Shown here: positions 6,749-9,835 of the stretch, in pieces
How positions within the stretch are numbered: position 1 is the first letter of the stretch
How the letters are laid out: each line of letters starts with the position of its first letter
Assembly (NCBI GenBank): GCA_036564195.1
Contig: DATCLA010000030.1
Location: forward strand, 1-9,835
Source: DATCLA01 sp036564195
GTDB lineage: Bacteria > Bacillota > UBA4882 > UBA8346
DNA: 9,835 nt
Direction of reading: 5' to 3'
The notes under the pieces: model-generated
What the model was told of the DNA's origin: nothing
Seen by the model: the letters and a program-made list of their open reading frames with translations, nothing else
Database searches by the model: none
Made by a program: the position numbers and the translations under genes

Positions 6749-6937
6749 CTACTGGGTGGTAATGGCGTCGGTCGGACAGCAGTCGGCAGCTTCCCGAGTG
6801 CAATCTTCCTGATTATCCGGAACAGCACTCTTGATGGCCTCCGCTTTGTCCGCTTCGTTCCAATAAAAAACATCGGGACAAGTGGAAACACACAGGCCAC
6901 AACTGATACACAGGTCTTGATTTACCGCAGCTTTCAC
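6749..6937 (-). CDS. Single-cluster [4Fe-4S] ferredoxin
   Basis: This is a small soluble electron carrier of 62 residues, typical for monocluster ferredoxins. Cluster ligands are Cys10, Cys13 and Cys16 (CISCGLC) plus Cys54 in CCPTDAI. Cys20 and Cys46 are placed where relatives form a disulfide, and Cys53 is an extra. The second cluster of 2[4Fe-4S] ferredoxins is absent. The start is GTG at 6937 with GGGAG about 8 bases upstream; the ATG at 6945 is in another frame and reaches a stop after three codons. It stands alone between the DUF3307 gene and spoIVFA with 74- and 53-base gaps, so its partner enzyme cannot be deduced. Radical SAM enzymes downstream need a low-potential electron donor, but a link is only a guess. 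Confidence 0.93.
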   Translation of the reverse strand: MKAAVNQDLCISCGLCVSTCPDVFYWNEADKAEAIKSAVPDNQEDCTREAADCCPTDAITTQ

Positions 6938-7011
6938 AGTACCATCTCCCGTTTTGAATCATTTTGAGTAGCTTTAGTCTTTACAGGACCCGGCCCAGTT
7001 ATTCAGCTCAA

Positions 7012-7803
7012 TCAGGTTAACTTGCACAGATACCCTAAAATCATCCCGCTGCCAAAGGCCAAAGCGGTACTGAATAAGGTTCCAACCAGATAATATTCGG
7101 CAAAATCGCGATTATTCAATTCGTTAAACCGGCTGATTGATTTGGCAGTGAAAATGAAAACCACTGAGGTTAACGAATTATTCAACACCAGAGTCAAAAT
7201 TAAAGCCCGCTCCAAAATTCCAATATACTTTCCGGTTACTTTAGTACAGTCGCTGCTGTCGGCTTTTACTTGTAACGGGACGGTAAAAATCTTAAGAAAC
7301 TTTTGGATCAAAACAGCCCCACCCCAGCAAACAGCCAGGTAAACTAAAATTCCGGCGAGAATTTTCTCTGCTGACAAGCCCGCCCTGGAAAGGCCCGGGT
7401 TAAAGACTGCTACCAATTCCGGTGCTAATAAGGAACTGTAAAAACCGGTAATCCTGGAATCCGCCTGAAGGTCGAAGGCCTGCCAAACCAAGGTGATGAC
7501 CAGGAAATGCAGAATTTGATCGACGATAAACCCGGTCAATTCAACCCGGGAAGTCCGGTTATGAACTAATACTGTCTTTAGAAAGTCAATCAAGAGGTGT
7601 GAAGCAGTAATTATCAGGCTATATAACAGTACTTCCGGCCAGTAGTAACCGGAAAGCAAAGCGGCAGTTATGATAAAAACTAAACCACCGTGGGTACCGA
7701 AACCGGATAATTTTAAACATTCCTTCGCCGCCACCATCTTGTGAGTTTGAAAAAGAAAGTCCGCCAAAGTATGAGCAATTAAGGTTAGTAACAAAGCTAC
7801 CAT
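7012..7803 (-). CDS. DUF3307 multi-pass membrane protein
   Basis: This conserved integral membrane protein of unknown function is 263 residues, near the family's usual length. The N-terminal half has a recurring His/Asp pattern at membrane borders: AHTLADFLFQ (His11, Asp15), THGG (His38), SHLLIDFLK (His69, Asp73) and DQILHF (Asp95, His99). Such residues could bind a metal or form an active site, but this is inference. The C-terminal half contains the family's strongest block, GKYIGILERALILTL, then AKSISRFNEL, then AEYYLVGTLFS (about 191-245). I count roughly seven hydrophobic segments. The ATG at 7803 has GGGGG 5 bases upstream. The gene lies 144 bases after a SatD-family gene; SatD and DUF3307 genes are, to my knowledge, neighbours in other bacteria too, which suggests a shared job. 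The gap between them holds dyad elements that may control this gene separately. Confidence 0.87.
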   Translation of the reverse strand: MVALLLTLIAHTLADFLFQTHKMVAAKECLKLSGFGTHGGLVFIITAALLSGYYWPEVLLYSLIITASHLLIDFLKTVLVHNRTSRVELTGFIVDQILHFLVITLVWQAFDLQADSRITGFYSSLLAPELVAVFNPGLSRAGLSAEKILAGILVYLAVCWGGAVLIQKFLKIFTVPLQVKADSSDCTKVTGKYIGILERALILTLVLNNSLTSVVFIFTAKSISRFNELNNRDFAEYYLVGTLFSTALAFGSGMILGYLCKLT

Positions 7804-7834
7804 TATATCCCCCGGTTAATACACCCCATTTGGT

Positions 7835-7905
7835 TTGTATAAGACTTTTTCAATTACTTTTGGTTGCAGTTAGATTATGCGCCTTATACAAGGTGTAGGA
7901 TCTAA
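7835..7905. repeat. 36-bp dyad plus a second inverted copy of its core
   Basis: Plus-strand bases 7870-7905 form a symmetric element: TTAGAT (7870-7875) with ATCTAA (7900-7905) outside, and CCTT (7882-7885) with AAGG (7890-7893) inside, with equal 6-base spacers and one common centre at 7887.5. The 9-mer CTTATACAA in its middle (7883-7891) recurs inverted as TTGTATAAG at 7835-7843. No T-run follows on either strand, so this is not an ordinary terminator. It could be a pair of operator sites or an RNA hairpin in the leader of the DUF3307 gene. The SatD helix-turn-helix is one candidate binder. Confidence 0.5.
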
Positions 7906-7947
7906 TCCGTTAATAAACTCATCCTTCGTGAAAACTTTACGTCTGGT

Positions 7948-8574
7948 TTAACCAAACCGATTTTCCAACAATAAACTTAAGTCCGATTCAGTTTTGGTGA
8001 TCGTGTCCCAATGCGCCGCTTTGCAAATCTTTTGAACGTTTTGCCAGGATACCTTAAAAATGGCTGCAGTTTTCATCAGAGTTTCATTGCTTTCATAAGC
8101 ATGGACAGTTTCCCATTGTTTATCAGTCCATTTATTAATAATCAAATCATACAAGCGGTAGATGGCGTTAATGCTGAGATCAAAACTTCGGTCTCCACTT
8201 AAAATCAAAGTGGCGGGTCGTTTACCCTGATCAGACTCAATCAGTTCAAGAGCATTTCGGGCCAGATAAAACGCTTTTCCATTCATATCCCAGGAACTTT
8301 CTTGAGAAAGAGTCGCTGCGTCCACCGGGCCAATCCCCACCGCAATTCTTAATTTCAGAGGCAGACAACAATAGCGCAGTTGCCTGATTAATACCGGTAA
8401 ATCCGGTAGATTACTGCAGACCGCCTGAAGTTCATCACCGCGGGATATCGTAAAACCGGTCAGTAAAGCACGGGAGCGAAACTGTTTCAGTTGTGTTTTT
8501 AACAAAGACAGCCATTGCGTCTGCCGCCGCGAGTCAATAATATCCGCGGTAATCACAGCGTAAAGATGGTTCAT
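7948..8574 (-). CDS. SatD-family protein (cyclase-like fold plus helix-turn-helix)
   Basis: The 208-residue product matches the SatD family, named from the Streptococcus mutans sat acid-tolerance locus; its molecular role is unknown. It opens MNHLYAVITADIIDSRR, the family signature. The order ADIID (Asp11, Asp14), ISRGDELQAV (Asp47, Glu48), LRIAVGIGPVD (75-85) and NGKAFYLARNALE (98-110) recalls class III nucleotide cyclases and GGDEF domains, with Asp11 and Asp47 where metal ligands would fall. A C-terminal helix-turn-helix is likely at about 165-190 (LMKTAAIFKVSWQNVQKICK). I see no membrane segment. The ATG at 8574 was chosen because it comes 4 bases after the upstream stop and begins at the conserved signature; an upstream in-frame codon at 8604 would overlap the previous gene and add ten unconserved residues. 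The SatD assignment is good; the cyclase comparison is mine. Confidence 0.82.
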   Translation of the reverse strand: MNHLYAVITADIIDSRRQTQWLSLLKTQLKQFRSRALLTGFTISRGDELQAVCSNLPDLPVLIRQLRYCCLPLKLRIAVGIGPVDAATLSQESSWDMNGKAFYLARNALELIESDQGKRPATLILSGDRSFDLSINAIYRLYDLIINKWTDKQWETVHAYESNETLMKTAAIFKVSWQNVQKICKAAHWDTITKTESDLSLLLENRFG

Positions 8575-8578
8575 ATCC

Positions 8579-9814
8579 TTATCCCAAAGCCTGTAACTTT
8601 TCAATAATTAGCGGAAATAAGTTGCGAATTAAAACTTCTGCCTCCGCCCGGGCGGAAGATTCGTTACAAATCGCGATTACCCTTTCAATTAGTTTTTGGT
8701 CCAAACCGGTATGAAATCGCACATTGCGTTCCAGGTACATACGGTAATCGTTAAAATTATATACCGTCAGAAAAATACGGATATAATGAAAAGCCCGTTC
8801 CTGAGTGATGGCGCCGGTAGCGCCCGGGTGATCCCAGGCTTTAGAGGCTTCGGTCAGTACCGTAATGGCATAACAGAAGAATTGAATGGAAAGTGGGACA
8901 TTTTTCATCCCCAGCAAGAGTACTTCGGCAGCTTCAGTCAATAATGCCGACTTGTAAGAATTACAACGTTTTGCTCCGGTCAGACAAAATTGTAACGCTT
9001 TCTCATAGTTCTGGTAGATATCCTTATAGATACCGCCATATAAAAGCCAGATAAAACCGTTTTCAATATCTTCATAAAGGGCATTTTCAAGCACGCTCAA
9101 AGCCGCCCGGATTTCCCGGTTTTCATAGCGCATTTTAAATTGGCTAAACCAGTCAAATTCCGAGGCGGGTTGGTCCTTAACCGTTTGCAACCCATATTCG
9201 CTGCTAAACAACTCTTCCAGGGGAAATAATTCACTGTAGGGAAATTTAAAGAAGCGATTATTAGCTGCGGTTACCCGTTCACGCTTAGCTTGAGGCTGCC
9301 AGGAAACAGACTGTGCCGCAGGGTTGGTTGTCTCCGATGGCTGGTTACCGCTAAATTCCGGCTGAGCCTTTTGAATTGGCGCTTGGTTTAACCGGTTGGC
9401 CGCTTCCGGTGAGGTCTGGCTTTTATCGGCCATTGTTTCCTTGGTGACTGCCGGAGCTGATTCCGCCTCAAAAGAACGACCTTGGTAAGCAGTGCTGGCT
9501 TTTGCTTCAGCCGGCTCGGTTTCAAAGTAAGGATAAGCTTTGGTCTGCTGCAGATCGAAATAATCCAGATTTCTCCGGGGTAGCTGCATTACTTTGAAAA
9601 AAACAAAGAAACCGCCTAATCCGCCGCATCCTACCGCTATTAAATAGGTAACCGGCCAAGTGAATCCCAGCTTCGAACCGATTAGAAAGCCCAAGACTTC
9701 ACCGACCAGCCATAATAACACGGCCAGTTTGATATGAGGGGCGCTGTTGTACTCGTACTCTTTGGTTCTGGATTCAATTTTTTTGATAATAAAATATATC
9801 AAAATAAATTCCAT
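8579..9814 (-). CDS. Hypothetical membrane-anchored protein with TPR-like C-terminal region
   Basis: I do not recognise this 411-residue protein as a named family. It has two clear membrane spans, about 28-47 (IKLAVLLWLVGEVLGFLIGS) and about 53-74. A hydrophilic linker of about 100 residues follows, rich in Ala, Gln, Glu, Pro, Ser and Thr (about 80-185) and probably disordered. The C-terminal part (about 220-411) is all helical. Its best TPR-like unit is WLLYGGIYKDIYQNYEKALQFCLTGAKR (256-283), flanked by further helix pairs containing ENALYEDIENG and FHYIRIFLTVYNF. Such a layout suggests a cytosolic protein-binding scaffold tethered to the membrane. The ATG at 9814 follows GGGGGAA by 9 bases. 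The stop is 4 bases before the SatD start, so the two are very probably co-translated. Its promoter lies outside the window or within the last 21 bases, where I see none. Confidence 0.8.
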   Translation of the reverse strand: MEFILIYFIIKKIESRTKEYEYNSAPHIKLAVLLWLVGEVLGFLIGSKLGFTWPVTYLIAVGCGGLGGFFVFFKVMQLPRRNLDYFDLQQTKAYPYFETEPAEAKASTAYQGRSFEAESAPAVTKETMADKSQTSPEAANRLNQAPIQKAQPEFSGNQPSETTNPAAQSVSWQPQAKRERVTAANNRFFKFPYSELFPLEELFSSEYGLQTVKDQPASEFDWFSQFKMRYENREIRAALSVLENALYEDIENGFIWLLYGGIYKDIYQNYEKALQFCLTGAKRCNSYKSALLTEAAEVLLLGMKNVPLSIQFFCYAITVLTEASKAWDHPGATGAITQERAFHYIRIFLTVYNFNDYRMYLERNVRFHTGLDQKLIERVIAICNESSARAEAEVLIRNLFPLIIEKLQALG

Positions 9815-9835
9815 GGTACTAGTTCCCCCTATACT

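Noticed and set aside
6718..6900. Overlapping minus-strand frame of about 60 codons across the ferredoxin gene
   Set aside because: The other frame encodes a complete ferredoxin with all cluster cysteines; this one has basic, low-information sequence and runs into the hairpin.
6938..7011. Promoter for the ferredoxin gene
   Set aside because: TTGAGC is present, but no acceptable -10 box lies at 16-18 bases; nothing convincing was found.
9415..9575. Possible frameshift or fusion point in the low-complexity part of the TPR protein
   Set aside because: The frame stays open throughout, and the composition is that of a normal disordered linker between membrane and helical parts.

Overview
The window reads as a chromosomal segment of an endospore-forming Firmicute, probably of the class Clostridia. 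The evidence is a SpoIVFA/SpoIVFB pair (the pro-sigma-K checkpoint), Prp (the L27-trimming protease of lineages whose L27 carries an N-terminal extension), an L21-type mRNA leader, AGGAGG-like ribosome binding sites and moderate G+C. No species can be named. Every supported gene lies on the minus strand, so transcription runs from the right edge to the left edge. I see no tRNA, rRNA, CRISPR array, insertion sequence or phage gene, and no gene-free stretch longer than about 150 bases.

Right third (about 9835 to 7000): three poorly characterised genes. They are a membrane-anchored protein with a low-complexity linker and TPR-like helices, a SatD-family protein 4 bases after it, and a multi-pass DUF3307 membrane protein. 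A 144-base gap before the DUF3307 gene carries a 36-bp dyad and a second inverted copy of its core. SatD looks to me like a nucleotide-cyclase/GGDEF-type fold joined to a C-terminal helix-turn-helix. This is the most likely place for an undescribed system.

Middle (about 6940 to 5040): a small single-cluster ferredoxin, then spoIVFA and spoIVFB. SpoIVFA is a degenerate M23/LytM protein with every metal and catalytic position replaced. SpoIVFB is an intact HExxH membrane protease. A 10-bp hairpin before spoIVFA buries its ribosome binding site, and a promoter-like -10 box lies in the loop, so a locally started transcript would lack the closing arm.

Left half (about 5035 to 1): a housekeeping run made of a radical SAM protein (TIGR03960 type), its partner protein (TIGR03936/DUF2344 type), an RNase E/G family ribonuclease, ribosomal protein L21 and Prp. 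Prp runs off the left edge, and rpmA (L27) would be expected next. L21 has its own strong promoter overlapping the end of the ribonuclease gene, plus an autoregulatory-type leader. The order spoIVFA, spoIVFB, rplU, prp matches Bacillus subtilis, but here the radical SAM pair and the ribonuclease are inserted between the sporulation genes and rplU.

The genes therefore fall into three themes: an uncharacterised membrane/signalling trio, the mother-cell sigma-K activation complex, and a ribosome/RNA-metabolism cluster. Internal promoters probably let the sporulation and housekeeping parts be expressed separately although they lie in one direction.
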